Shown: piece by piece, positions 13,840 to 25,602 of the stretch
How positions within the stretch are numbered: position 1 is the stretch's first letter
Layout of the letters: every line of letters begins with the position of its first letter
Source: Zerene cesonia
Taxonomy: Eukaryota; Arthropoda; Insecta; Lepidoptera; Pieridae
Direction: 5' to 3'
NCBI RefSeq assembly: GCF_012273895.1
Contig: NC_052114.1
Location: 434,001-498,000 of the forward strand
Length of the DNA stretch: 64,000 nucleotides
The notes under the pieces: model-generated
The model's input: only the letters and a program-made list of their open reading frames with translations
Told to the model about the DNA's origin: nothing
Database searches by the model: none
Program-made: the position numbers and the translations under genes

Positions 13840-13852
13840 CCACTAGATGGCG
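13840..13852 (+). promoter_or_regulatory. CTCF-like motif
   Basis: CCACTAGATGGCG matches the first 13 positions of the CCASYAGRKGGCRS core of the CTCF insulator protein. Flanks are low in repeats. A motif match alone does not show binding. Confidence 0.35.
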
Positions 13853-14194
13853 TGCATTCTAATACGATTGTAAAGCGGTTTTGGTTTGAATAATTTTGCA
13901 TTTGTTTTGATCTACATGAATGCTTTAGCTTATAAGACATATTTCATGTTTAGAAAACATGGTTCTTTATGTAATTGTATTGTAGTATTACATTAAGTAC
14001 TGTTTTTAAATTATCTTAAATGTTAGATATTAAAGTGAAGTAAGCTTGTTATAGATTCCGAAAACCAATATAGGTTTTCTCGACCTGTTTCAAATACAAT
14101 AAATACATTTAGACGAAAAAAAATAAATACAAACAACAATATTGGCATATATAATGCCATGTTATATAATAAATATCATTTTTATAATATCACT

Positions 14195-14490
14195 ATACAT
14201 CACGAATTCGGCCAGCTCGCACTGGGGAAGTACCACACTGCCAAAGAAAACCGGCGTGAAATAATAGCTTGCTATTGTGTTTCGTGCGGCGAGTGTGGGA
14301 GCCGGAGGCCTATTTCCTTCTCCTAGCCCTTTCCAGTCCATTCCTTCTCTCCAGTCATCAATCTTTCGCTTGTCTCTAAAAAGCGGGCAGCGCATTCTCA
14401 GTGGTCTGGCCTTTGCGAATGTTCATGGGCGGTGGTGATCGTTTACCATCAGGCGAACCACCAGCTCAGTTGTCCGCTATGATGTAAAAA
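14195..14490 (-). repeat. GAGCTGGTGG-family repeat, near full-length
   Basis: Read on the minus strand, this copy runs from an oligo-T/ACATCATAGCGG end through GAGCTGGTGGTTCGCCTGA, TGGTAAACGATCACCACCGC, CGGCTCCCACACTCGCCG and TTTCACGCCGGTTTTC to GTGCGAGCTGGCCGAATTCG. It is the longest copy here and shows that the two half-element types seen elsewhere in the window belong to one unit of about 290 bp. Non-coding and non-autonomous. Confidence 0.75.
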
Positions 14491-16507
14491 AAATGTGTAT
14501 ACAAGTGGACAAAACCGCCGGTTTTAATTGAAGATTGCCGTCTAGAGAAGGGATGCTGAGGTATAATTATATCAAATGCTGAGATTTTCTTTAAATGTAA
14601 ACAAAACAAATTAAAATTTGGAGAGTGTTTGTTCTTGAAATAATTATCGAAATTTGATAAATTCATATTTCAATCAACTTACTATTTATATAAGCCAATT
14701 CAATGAGATTCAATAAAGATGATTGCCATTTTGTTGTGGTTTTGTGACGTAATTGGTATAACCATTTATGTATTAAGTTAAAAAAGGATTCTAAAGACTA
14801 AATGTACATATAAAGGAACTAGGGGATCATATTCTTAATTGAATCGAATAGTCCATGACTTACCAACTTAATCTCTCTTATACTATGTTCCTACGCATAG
14901 GAGTGTAATAGATAAAATAATCAATTGCAGTTTGACTAAAAAGAAAATAATAAAACTAATAAAATTAACCGACTTTTATATGAAACACGGAAGAGTTTCT
15001 AAATAAATCATATTTTTAAAATGACATTTGCCTCATAAAGCCCATTGACGTTCTTTTTATGAGTTGGATCGCATTATACGAAACTTGCTCGATAGAAAAA
15101 TTCTCCTCTAATATACAATGCAGTATAGTTAGGTCACAAAATAGTACACCTATCACCTATAGCTTTAACAACATGTTCACTCATATCATTTTCACTTCAA
15201 ACGCACAAATATCATGTCACCACACTTGACTCTTCACCTACAATCCAAAATAAACTCTATCTCCAAGGCATACAGGTTAAAATAAAAAATCGTGGAAATT
15301 ACTAGTGCAGTATACAAGCGTGAAGGCAAATGGACTTTAACTGCTTCTGATAAGGTTTATTTTGAATGGGTACAGATATATCAAAATAGGGTCGCGCGAC
15401 GACGCAGAAAATAACGTGTCAACGTGACGCGATATGTATGACAGCAGTGGATAGTGGGAGTTTTGTTCGCGCCTCGTATTGCTTAATATTCAAATTTTCC
15501 GATTTTACCTCACAGAATTCTCTATTTGACCATTTGAGGGTGAAATTACTAAGTAACATACGTTAATTACAATTTTAAAAACGTGTATGTATTTCAAATT
15601 TTAAGTAGATGTTTAATTAATTCGAGTTATCAATAGTATGCAATTACTATTGAAAACTTGGTAATGTAACCTAACTAACCCACCGCATTGTAGGCTCCAG
15701 AATAATTAATTCTATTATACTCCAACGGAAAACTTTCATATTGCTGTAAACTTTTATAATTACATTTTTATGATAATATGTATACTACAGTGTACATTGC
15801 AGCTAGACATTACAGTGCCACAAATTTATCTTTCAATTCATTTAATTAAAGAATAAATGAAAGGTGTAAGTTGTCGTATGTCGTCTGCGAGTTTTATAGT
15901 TATCTTTCTAAATAATTGTTATGTGTGCCGAAAGCTATTAAAAATGATACCCGGAATATTATTCTAAAGATTCTAAAGGCAAAATTTTATAATAAAGGCT
16001 AAGCGACAGAAATATGGGGGTGGGAATTAAATATATATAACTTCAAAATAGTCTTAATCTGCCGTGAAATAAAAGAATAACATTAAAAGATAACTATAGA
16101 TATAATCTGTCTGATTAATAAAAAGCGTAATGATGTTTAAAAACAGATTATTTGAATTAGCTTAGCTTGAGACAATCGTTTTTAATATTTGGCTTACATC
16201 ATCTATATAAAATAAAACATTTAATTTTTAAGCCGTTAAAATACAATCGATAAAATAAACAAATATTTAACGTAATAGTTTGTATTTCAAAGAAGAAAAA
16301 CAAATTTATTTGGTTGAATATTTAAATGTTTGCATTAAAAATACTAGCGCCTACATTTATACTAGTAGCAATTATGTTTAGCGAGTACTTATCTGATGTT
16401 GCTGAAAAAAATACAAATGGATAAGTATATAAACTTTCAGATATTTACTTTATATTGAACATATCAAATATTTTTAATACGTGATGATTGTTATGTTATG
16501 TATGTGA

Positions 16508-16709
16508 AGTCCCGTGTCCCCTAGTGGGGTATGGGGCAGATGATGTACATCCGTTTCACTGATCGATTTTCTTTAGGGACAAGTAGGTGATCAGCCTTCT
16601 GTGTCCTGCCAGACCGAGACATTTTTTCTGTGCGTCCCCACCGGGAATCGAACCCAGGACCCCTCGGTTCTACGCTCACGCGTTAACCACTGTACCAAGG
16701 AGGCGGTCA
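16508..16709 (-). repeat. tRNA-derived SINE
   Basis: On the minus strand it starts with a tRNA-like head: an A-box match (TGGTACAGTGGTTAACGCG), a B box (GGTTCGATTCC) and the paired T-stem CCGGG/CCCGG. An unrelated body follows (GGCTGATCACCTACTTGTCC … CCCCACTAGGGGACACGGGA). The internal pol III promoter and tRNA head define it as a SINE. Only one copy is clear in the window. Confidence 0.8.
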
Positions 16710-16735
16710 ACGTCAAACGTGATGATTGCTTATCT

Positions 16736-16946
16736 TAATATATAAAAATCCAGTGTAACGATGTATATTCCAATGAACTCTTCACCAACTCAATCGATTT
16801 TGATGAGATTTGGCATTTTATGTGTAATTTGGTCCAACTTAAGATATAGGACAGTTTTTATTTCGAATAATTATCTCAATGATTTATATTCTTAATATTT
16901 TTAATTATAACTCAGCCACAGCAACGTGTGGCCGGGTAAGCTAGTA
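16736..16946 (+). repeat. Small non-autonomous interspersed element
   Basis: Landmarks are TATAAAAATCCAGTGTAACG, CAATCGATTTTGATGAGATT and the end GTGGCCGGGTAAGCTAGTAT. The CTAGT-type terminus and the internal phrase style resemble Helitron- or RTE-derived elements of Lepidoptera. The class is not certain. Confidence 0.5.
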
Positions 16947-18204
16947 TTTCTATACAAATGACAATTGTGAATTTTATAAATAAGGTTTTATAGAAAAACT
17001 GGCCATGCACCTATTGTATCGTCTCCGATACCTATATTTACAATTGCCGAAAATATCGATGAGCAAACAAACATCCTTTTGTGTTTAATGTTAGTTAAAA
17101 AGGGGGGTACATTAAAAAGAAAAAATGAAGACTTTCCGGATTTACAAACATATAGCACCCAGGTGGGTCCGGAAAATCCGGCTTTTTCTCAAAATGTGTA
17201 ACAATTTATTTTTATTCAGCTCTAAAGAGAAATCGATCCTATGTTTCAGGGGTAGAATCATGATCTACTGGACTCATGAAACCAAAATATAAGGCGTTCT
17301 TACCATCCTTACTCCTGACTTTTAATCATACTAAATTGAGTTCTTCTTTTTCGCGTCGCAAAGTCGCTTTTATTATTGAGTTTGGAAACAGTTGGTTAGA
17401 GTGATATAGGCTACTTTTTAACGCGGTAAAATTTCTCAATCCCACGGGAGGATTATTATGATTCTTATTAATTTCTGATATTTATAGCTATTGCCAATGT
17501 TCTCTCACCACACGGGCGAAGCCACGCAAAACAGCTAGTGTGTAATAGTTTATTAAGGAACGTAAAGCAAAAAATTAGCTGCACCGTGTACCCTTAAGTT
17601 CAAGAACCCACAAATATTTATTTTCAATGTATAGGAATTTCTGAATGTAACGACCAAAAAAGCTAGTAATTAGGCCTGGGAAATAAACCTTTCCATAACA
17701 TACATTCTGGACAAAAAGGCCAATGCTGAAAATTTTAGAAAATCACCACTATAGCGAAATGGTTAAGGTTGAAATTGGTCCACAATCACAGATAGTTAGG
17801 CTAACGAGTGAAGATGTTTCACATGAAGCGAGGATCTACGAGTAATGACAGGTTGCGGCGTTTGCCTGCGGCGTTTGATAGCATAGGCTGCTACCGGCTC
17901 CCACGGTCATTTAGTTATATGGGGTGCTTATATTATGACATTGAATAAAATAAAAAGGCGTCAAATATGTTAGCCTATATATATTGCATTCTTGTATATG
18001 CATACTCCATGCATCCATATGTATAAGCATGTATAATCAGGGAAAAAGTATAATTTTTGGATAAATTTGTCAAACTAGCTGAATTTAGTCTATTAGAACT
18101 CTTATAGGAGCATTTATAAATCTTCATAGCATAGTTTTACTATTTACCATATGTTAGCTGACATTTCAACTTAATACTAAATGGGTGGTAAAAATTCACC
18201 ACAC

Positions 18205-18402
18205 TTACTTACTTATAAATGCGAAAGTTTGTAAGGATGTGTGTGTGTTTGTTGCTCTTTCACGCAATAACTACGTAAACGATTGCAATGAAATTTGGTA
18301 CATAGATAGCTGGACAACTGGAATAACATATAGGCAATCTTTTATCTCGATATTTCTACGGGATACGGACTTACGTGGGTGAAACCGCGGGGCGAAACTA
18401 GT
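18205..18402 (-). repeat. CCCGCGG-family repeat
   Basis: Minus-strand copy of the element described at 1983-2192. It ends at GAAACCGCGGGGCGAAACTA and begins with AAATGCGAAAGTTTGTAAGG. Confidence 0.8.
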
Positions 18403-18560
18403 AGGTTATATTTATGCGGATCAACACTTATCTTTTACATATCCTCATGAGCATGTAAGTAAAATTAATTGGCATGTTATTTTTCACAATTGACCTTCTA
18501 TACAGCCTGTATAAGCCTGTATAAGTCGATAAAGGTAATCTTTCACATCGCAGGCGTCTG

Positions 18561-18641
18561 TTTGCACAGAGGAGCGATTATCGGCTGATCACGACAACCT
18601 GACGCCATTGGGATACTGGTATTTTCTCCTCTGTGTGCAAA
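18561..18641. repeat. Imperfect hairpin, about 81 nt
   Basis: TTTGCACAGAGGAG (18561-18574) pairs with CTCCTCTGTGTGCAAA (18626-18641), leaving a 2-nt bulge and a loop of about 51 nt. The overall length is in the range of small-RNA precursors, but the loop is large and has no obvious secondary stem. Confidence 0.6.
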
Positions 18642-18888
18642 AAATATAGGAAATAATATAGACAGACCTAACTAGCTGCCATTAACACTGTATTGTATGA
18701 ATACCCTCTTCTTATAATGGTGGTAAGCACCAGCTTTGTTTAATTAGTTTAAGTTTATTTTGAACGCGTATTCCGATTGAATTCTGCTCGCATATAAACA
18801 ATATTTTGCAGTCGATTGTTGGTTGGTGTCGATTAATTATTACTCTAAGAACCATGATACCCAATTTTTAAACATTATGATAAACTCG

Positions 18889-19092
18889 CTGCGCCCCGTG
18901 GTTTCACTCGCGTAAGTCCGTATCCCGTAGGAATATCGGGATGAAAAGTTGCCTATATGTTATTCCAGTTGTCCAGCGGTCTACGTACTAGATTTCATTT
19001 CAATCGGTTCAGTAGTCTTTGCGTAGAAGAGCAATAAACACACACACACATTCTTAAAAACTTTGGCGTTTATAATATTAGTAGGACTAGCG
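18889..19092 (+). repeat. CCCGCGG-family repeat
   Basis: Copy of the element at 1983-2192, from CGCTGCGCCCCGTGGTTTCA to TATAATATTAGTAGGACTAG. A 5' fragment of the same family follows at about 19801-19830. Confidence 0.8.
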
Positions 19093-20894
19093 TTCCGCCC
19101 AAGCTTTGCTTCGCCCCTGGTACATATTATAGCATATAGCAATCATGGTTCACGTCCTACATATCCAAAGGCGAAATAATTTTTTTAATTAGTTCATTAG
19201 TTACTTAGATTAGCACGTTCAAACAGACGAACTTTTATATTAGCCTTACGTTATAAAATAGAATAGATACAGACAATTATATAATCAAATTACGCCTTTT
19301 CTTGCTAACAATAATAAGATGTGTATTGTATCATACAAAACTCTCGTATGAAATAAGGTTAAAAATGGTTTTATGATTATAAGCTTCTTTAGAACAGTAG
19401 TTATGGATTGATCATCGAATTACCTTAAACACTTCAATTAAAGATATTTTATTATTAACTCCCTAAGAGCATTCCGATACACATATAAGCACAAATTCCT
19501 CCAGAAATTTATCATTTTAATACACATTAAAACAATAAATTAGCATCAAGACAAAACGTTACAAAGATAAAAGTACCGAATAAATCTTCCAAAGTACGCA
19601 TTTTTACTTTTTAACGTTAGCTAACCGCGTTTTTATTTAAAACAGCCACTTAGTAAATAAAATATGTCTGTATCTAAAACAATAAACAAGGATGCGGTCC
19701 TTTTTCCCCCGAATTTCCTTTTTGTGTTTTTCACTTTGTGAGGGTATTTGTACACTCGAGGCTATATTAGACGGAACGTTTATTTAAATTTATGTTTGAC
19801 TAGCTGCGCCCCGCGGTTCCGCCTCACTCAATAAGCGAAGTGAGTAGTCACAACTATTCAATACATAATTTTCAGTTTAAACCTGACATACAGCGCGTGC
19901 AAACAAAAAAACTCTCCAACTTTATATTATTGGCCCAAAAAAACGTGTTACAGCTTTGAAATGTTTAAATATGAGACGGTTTTCTTTTTACCTTATGTAA
20001 AGGTCACACTCTATGATTATGTTGTATGATATGTTTTTCTAGTTTTGACTTTAGTGTTAGGTATATTAAATGCCCAATAATATTAATTATATTTCATTTA
20101 CAAATATTTCTTGTTAAATTGATTCTCATTTAATATTGTAATAGAATGTTACATTTCTTTAACCAAACACAGTTTTATTTCAAAATTAATCACAACTAAA
20201 ATAACAGTCACAAAATCTTGACAAATAAAATAAATATCTCGATTATATACTAGGGGCATTCCATAGTGACTGGTGGGACATTTGACTCCGGAATTTCACT
20301 AACTATAAGCTATAATTTTGTAATGAAATTTTATACAATAGTAAAATGTATCTTGTAATGTAAAGAAATAACTACTTAACAATGTCCCTTTGTGAAAAAC
20401 CTCAATTACTCTCCCAGTTTCTTGTAATTACAATTTGAATAAAAAAAAACGCATATAACACTGGCATATTTTTTGAATGATTTATTATAGAAATGTGCCC
20501 ATTTGTTTACCACCGACTGTTTCCTTCTTTTTGTCTCTGCCAGAACCGAAAAATGTCGAGTAGTTAAAAAATTAGCATTTGTTTGTCCGCATTTTGAATA
20601 GAACGCTTTTGATGATTTCCTCCTATTTATTCAGCTAATTTGAAAAACATTTTGTCCGTTGAAATCGTAGAATTTGTAACGCTGCAATTATCATATAATT
20701 TTTCTGTATTTTCCATAACACTATAATATATACCTTCACCATCACGTAAACTTTATAATTTTAGACACCAATGTTTCTTTATGTCCACATATTTATAGCA
20801 TGTCCCATTTTATGCGATAAATAATTAATCTAATTTAAAATAACTTAGATATAGAAATATAATACGAGTATAAAGTGGGTTCGCAATTGCATAG

Positions 20895-20945
20895 GTATGT
20901 TCATGGGCGGTGGTGATCACTTACCATCAGGTGAACTACCAGCTC
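20895..20945 (-). repeat. GAGCTGGTGG-family fragment
   Basis: About 50 bp: TTCATGGGCGGTGGTGATCA followed by CTTACCATCAGGTGAACTAC and CAGCTCGG. Reverse orientation and heavily truncated compared with 14195-14490. Confidence 0.65.
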
Positions 20946-22311
20946 GGTACCAGTACTAGCAACTGCTTTTGCAATATAATGTATATTCATCAAAATGACG
21001 TATTGCACCTATCTACTTACTAACGAACAGATTGTAATGACTTCTGGTATGAAGATAGATGGAGCTTTAAACGATTTTTCAGTTTTTACCCTGGTACAAA
21101 CCGTGAAGGCAGCAAAATTGTAAATAGAGTTTGTAAGCTGCGACGTGAGAGAAAGACTAACAAACAAACATTCAAACTTTCGTCTAAAAAATATCTTTTT
21201 CTGTGAAAACTGTTTTATATTTCTTTCAATAGTCATGGGTTTCACTTATAGTAGCAGTCCGTCGGAGTGAATAAGATGCCAATAAAAACATAATAAGTTC
21301 ATAAATTTTCATTATTCTCCACAAACGTTTTAGAAAAACTTCAGTTTGATTTAGGTAACATTTTCATGCCAATTTATTTGCATTTTTACTTTTTGTTATT
21401 ATTTCATGTACCTTTATGTGAGTTTGACAATAAACTTATCGTCCTTCGCGGAGTTGGGCAAATACCACTCCTGAGCACTTAGGACCTAATTACGATGATA
21501 AATTAAACACATGAAATGATCAATTTTGCCTATTACTTTAAACTTATGGTGAAACAGACACAATAAAAAATGCTTAATGCTCAAAGTAACACGCTGTAAA
21601 AAAAATTGTTCGTTAATATTTATTAAAATTAAATACTTTGTTTTTGTGCGACAAATTACAGTAATGCTTGTTGCAATAATGAAAGACCAAAAAACCGACA
21701 TTTCTATTTCCAATACGTAGATTCTCAATTGGATTGTATATTTTTGTTACTCAATAACTCTGTTAAATCGATTGACGTGATACTATTTGTGTTTGGTAAG
21801 AAACTGTTGTGATTCGGTGAATTAAGAATCTGACATTGTCCTTCCTATTTTGTGTAAAGGATTTATAGTTTAATTTTTAGTTTTATAGCATTGAAATGCT
21901 TTATAAATGAGAAATTTTGAAAGAATAGAAAAAAATTCTCAGGATTTATAGTATCAGGAGTATGTAGGATTATCGATTAGTTCGAAGTTATCAGTTCAAT
22001 TATCACTATCAATGATTATAATATTTCTACATTCATGATAACTAGATGAGAAGCACAACAACGCATCAATTAGTGATAGTTTCTAATTAAATGATATGGA
22101 TTCGAAGTATCTTATAGCTATTCAGAAATCCATTAGTAGTAAATAGCACTCAAACTGAAATATTTCGATCAAAACATTTTCATATTAATAACAATAAATG
22201 AGCGCATTTACATATAAAACGAATATTCCAGACTCCAATCTAAGTTTCCACTTAAACATTATTTCAAATAATGAAGGAATTTTTTTCTAACAATTCGTAT
22301 GAAGTAAGCTT

Positions 22312-22425
22312 CGCCCATCCCACCCTAGCTGGGCGTGGTTTTGTCCAGACACGCCTCTAGAATAATTCTAGAATCTCTCAGCTATTATATAAACTTCCCA
22401 GGGTGGTGGGTAGCTGGGATGGTTG
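22312..22425 (+). promoter_or_regulatory. TATA/heat-shock-element-like patch inside an imperfect inverted repeat
   Basis: TCTAGAATAATTCTAGA (22356-22372) is a near-perfect palindrome containing TTCTAGAA, the core unit of a heat-shock element. TATATAAA follows at 22386-22393. CCATCCCACCCTAGCTGGG on the left (22315-22333) is partly inverted on the right (CCCAGGGTGG…GCTGGGATGG, 22397-22422). No gene can be attached downstream, so this may be a promoter fragment, for example of a mobile element, or coincidence. Confidence 0.25.
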
Positions 22426-23997
22426 CCAGATTAAATTTACCGAGCAAAAACAAAATGGTGGAATCTGAGAGCCGTATCTCTTTAGTGAATTGCTTTTGTT
22501 ATTTATCTTTAGAGGCTATATTTATGAAATAGGTTTTTTGTATTGGTTCCTGTATATTATGTATTTCGATACGTAGTTCTGTCTTATATTTAAACCCATA
22601 GTTGATTCTTTTGATAACATAGAAACAACAAAAAAGTTATAATCAAATGAATACAAATTTATCTTGTAAAACCTTGTTTTATTATATTTTTATCAAAATT
22701 AGGTAACTTATGAGATCAAATTTGAACAGAACACGTGTCATTTGAAAATGTGTATAACCTATTACCATTTACAAACCCTTCCACTATTATCGTTATAGAT
22801 TTATCCAATTCGGTTCTGCTGTTTAGCTAAACAGTATAACTAACAGATAGACTTTCGCATTCACAATATGGGTTAGGTCAAGCACCAGTCGAAACCGAAA
22901 AAGAAAAGAACTAGACAAACTAATGATATCATACAATTTGCCCTTTTGTATTTTTAATGTTGTGAATTTATAAACAAGTATTGTAACAAGATTTTAACAA
23001 TACTATGTGACTAGCACATGATGAAATTGGATATTTAAAATAATTTCATTTTAAACACAAGTAGATAAGAGTGATAAAACATTTGCCAAACGCGATTAAA
23101 AAATAATAAAAAATGTGGGTACTTTGTAAATTCTAGAAAGACGTACCAGAAATCGTGGTGAATTCATGCGTAAGTGAAAAATCTACGTAGGTTGTTGATA
23201 ATAGTAATGACTAATGTTACTCTTTCAATGAGATTTTTTTAATTTATTTATTTAGGATACAAACCTGTGTAGGTTATATATATAATAGATGATAGAGATA
23301 TATATAAATGAAATACGTTATTATAAATAGAAGCGTAAGTAAAAGATTAGTAATTAATAAATGTAAGCTTTCATTAATTATAATTTTAAATAAGAAAGCA
23401 TATTGCTATTTCACCACCTTTAAACATTTACACGAAAATGTATTAACTTGATTAAGCTTTATTAATCAGTTCAATTATTAATTATGTAAATGATTTATTT
23501 ATTTATTCTCTATAGTACATATCACCGAGAGAAAAACAATAAATTGTCACTGTAAAAAAGATCATGCCGGCACATATGCACTAAAAGGCGGCCTTATTGC
23601 TCAAGAGCAATCTCTTCCAGGCAATCTTTTTGTAAAGAAATGTTTAACGTGTACGCGATGGCACAAAGCAATAACTAATATATAATTAACGTGATGATGA
23701 AATTTGAAATTAGTACAAGTAAAAAGCGGTATGTTATGACTTGTATGAACTATATCGAATAAAATATATATTCTTCACAATTATAATACAAGGTATAGAA
23801 TGTCAATGAGGTTGAAAGTTATTACAACAATTACAAATTAAATTAAAACAATTACAAAAAGAAAATTTATTCATTAAACATCCCTAATGTTCAATGAAAC
23901 ATTCTATAAATACAATTTAAATTCAAAAGAAAACATAAAATTTAATTAACAAAGTTAAAGTACACCGTTTTGCATAACGAATCTGTTCAGCATATCG

Positions 23998-24005
23998 TAT
24001 AAAAG
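23998..24005 (+). promoter_or_regulatory. TATA box of the small predicted secreted-protein gene
   Basis: TATAAAAG lies 52-44 bases before the splice donor GGAC|GTGAGT (exon end 24049). This fits a start of transcription near 24025-24035 and a very short non-coding first exon. CACCGAG at 24014-24020 is inverted as CTCGGTG about ten bases later, so the putative 5' end could form a hairpin. Confidence 0.5.
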
Positions 24006-24422
24006 CGCGTGCGCACCGAGTTAATTCGCACTCGGTGTTGTCACAGGACGTGAGTACTTACTTTGTTTTCTCTTTTTATTCTGATTTTTTTTTTTACTTT
24101 TACATTTATATGTGTATGTGTATTCTAATAATCTATTCGTTTTTCTAAACTTTGATATGGGATCAGCTTCCATGTTCATTATCTCGATTGCTTTCCTGGT
24201 ATTCATATACCATGATTTAATTTTAAAATACTGCTTCTGTTGTCTAATAATTTAGATTGTGTGCAAATGTAAATTAAATGTAAATTCAGTTATTATCTGA
24301 AGAAGAATTATTTTCATACAATTAAGGTACAATTTCAGACCACGTGGCATATTAACCTAACGCCACGTTACTATTTTAAATATGCTAGCTAATTTTCTAC
24401 ATTTAGCCATTTTGTTAATAAA

Positions 24423-25525
24423 ATGTATATTTATCCAGTTCTTTTCCTTTCAGTGAGCCAGGGTACCTGTGAAAGTGGCCTGTTTCTGGGAGGTAAGTTT
24501 ATTTTTATTGAATATTATAAAATGTCTCCCATAAATGTGTATCAATTCTGTTTTTCCGCGATAGAACCATGATCTATAGCGATGGCCGCCATTTTGTGCA
24601 CATGACACGCGGACGCATTTGAGCGTAATGCAATCTCCTCTGATATTATAAAGAGATTATATAGAGAAACTTTTGTATTTATGTGTATTTATAATGTTTC
24701 CACACAAACTACTGTACAGATTTCAAAAATTTTTTACCATTAGAAGGCTGCAACTTCAGCACTAATTGACATAGGCTATGTATGTACCTCGGGCGATGCC
24801 GAGGCGAACGGCGACTAGTTTATAATACCTATATGCTGCTGTTGTCATTTCACATTTACCATAGCATATTACGTCTATGGGTTATACTATTGTATATATT
24901 TTGTTGTGATTTCCATAGGTTATAGTTTTTCGGGAAAGGACTAGCAACGGGAATAAATGGACTGGATTTGTTGAAAAAATGGATACGGGCTATCGGCATT
25001 TCTTTCTTTAAGATCTGGTTAATAGTTCGCACGATCATAAAATGGAGACCTTCTTTCTATTAACATTTAGTTCGTCGCGAGTCACTTAACCTGTTTTGTT
25101 TAAACTGTTTATCTATATGTGTGTTGTTGTGTGCAGGCAGGCTGGCGTCCTGCCCCCAGACGCAGGCCCACGCACCGGTGCGGCGGCCGCCGACGTGTGC
25201 CGCACGCCGCCCGGCCGCGGCGCTGGCCCGCGCCGCTGTCGCCGCTCCACGCGAGCCGCTAACAGACTCGCGCTTTGTGAGTATACGTATACTGATTATT
25301 TATAGCCTTTACATCGCGAATGAAGGATTTTATAAGCTTGGGTTATAGTAGAATAAGCATTCCCAAAAGAAATTTCGAAACAAGCGATCAGTTAGATTAT
25401 GCATTCCATTATCATCAAATGTATTGCAGAAACTTCAAAATTTCAATTACTTTTATTTCCGTGATTAATCGTGTTTTTTTTCTTTTCAGTTAAAATCTAA
25501 GCCAACGAGCAAACGCATATTTTAA
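24423..25525 (+). CDS. Predicted 81-residue small secreted protein, family unknown
   Basis: Reconstructed gene. A non-coding exon ends at 24049 (donor GTGAGT). Exon 2 is 24407-24492 with ATG at 24423, exon 3 is 25137-25276, and exon 4 starts at 25490 with stop TAA at 25523-25525. A poly(A) signal follows at 25597-25602. Phases join without break: 23 codons plus one base, then 141 bases, then 12 codons. The N-terminus MYIYPVLFLSVSQG is a short hydrophobic stretch that could be a signal peptide. The rest is Ala/Pro/Arg-rich with three cysteines and ends KPTSKRIF. Exon 3 is strikingly GC-rich against its flanks. I recognise no family; a peptide precursor or immune-type effector is conceivable but unproven. 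Alternative: the strong acceptor TTTCCTTTCAG at 24443-24453 is in the same frame, so exon 2 could start at 24454 and be joined to an unseen upstream coding exon. A long non-coding RNA is also possible. Confidence 0.45.
24638..24820 (+). repeat. Small non-autonomous interspersed element
   Basis: Runs from TATTATAAAGAGATTATATA to GGCGAACGGCGACTAGTTTA, with the internal phrase ATTAGAAGGCTGCAACTTC. A related segment is at 49262-49431. It lies in intron 2 of the small gene. Confidence 0.5.
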
Positions 25526-25596
25526 AACAATGGTGTTATTCTAAGTGTAACCAATGTGTGCAAAACGATGGACTATATATATCACTTTTTCGTTAC

Positions 25597-25602
25597 AATA
25601 AA
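25597..25602 (+). terminator. Poly(A) signal of the small gene
   Basis: AATAAA begins 71 bases after the TAA stop at 25525, followed by a GT-rich stretch (AGTTTAGTTGTGGG). This is the expected arrangement for a cleavage/polyadenylation site and supports a real transcript end here. Confidence 0.6.

Larger units (their letters stand above)
13561..23990. other. Non-coding AT-rich DNA with interspersed repeats
   Basis: No supported gene. Named repeats lie at 14195-14490, 16508-16709, 16736-16946, 18205-18402, 18889-19092 and 20895-20945. Other small objects listed separately are a CTCF-like motif (13840-13852), a hairpin (18561-18641) and a TATA/HSE-like patch (22312-22425). The rest shows nothing recognisable. 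Confidence 0.55.

Noticed and set aside
18185..18382. 65-codon plus-strand frame
   Set aside because: Lies wholly within a minus-strand CCCGCGG-family repeat.
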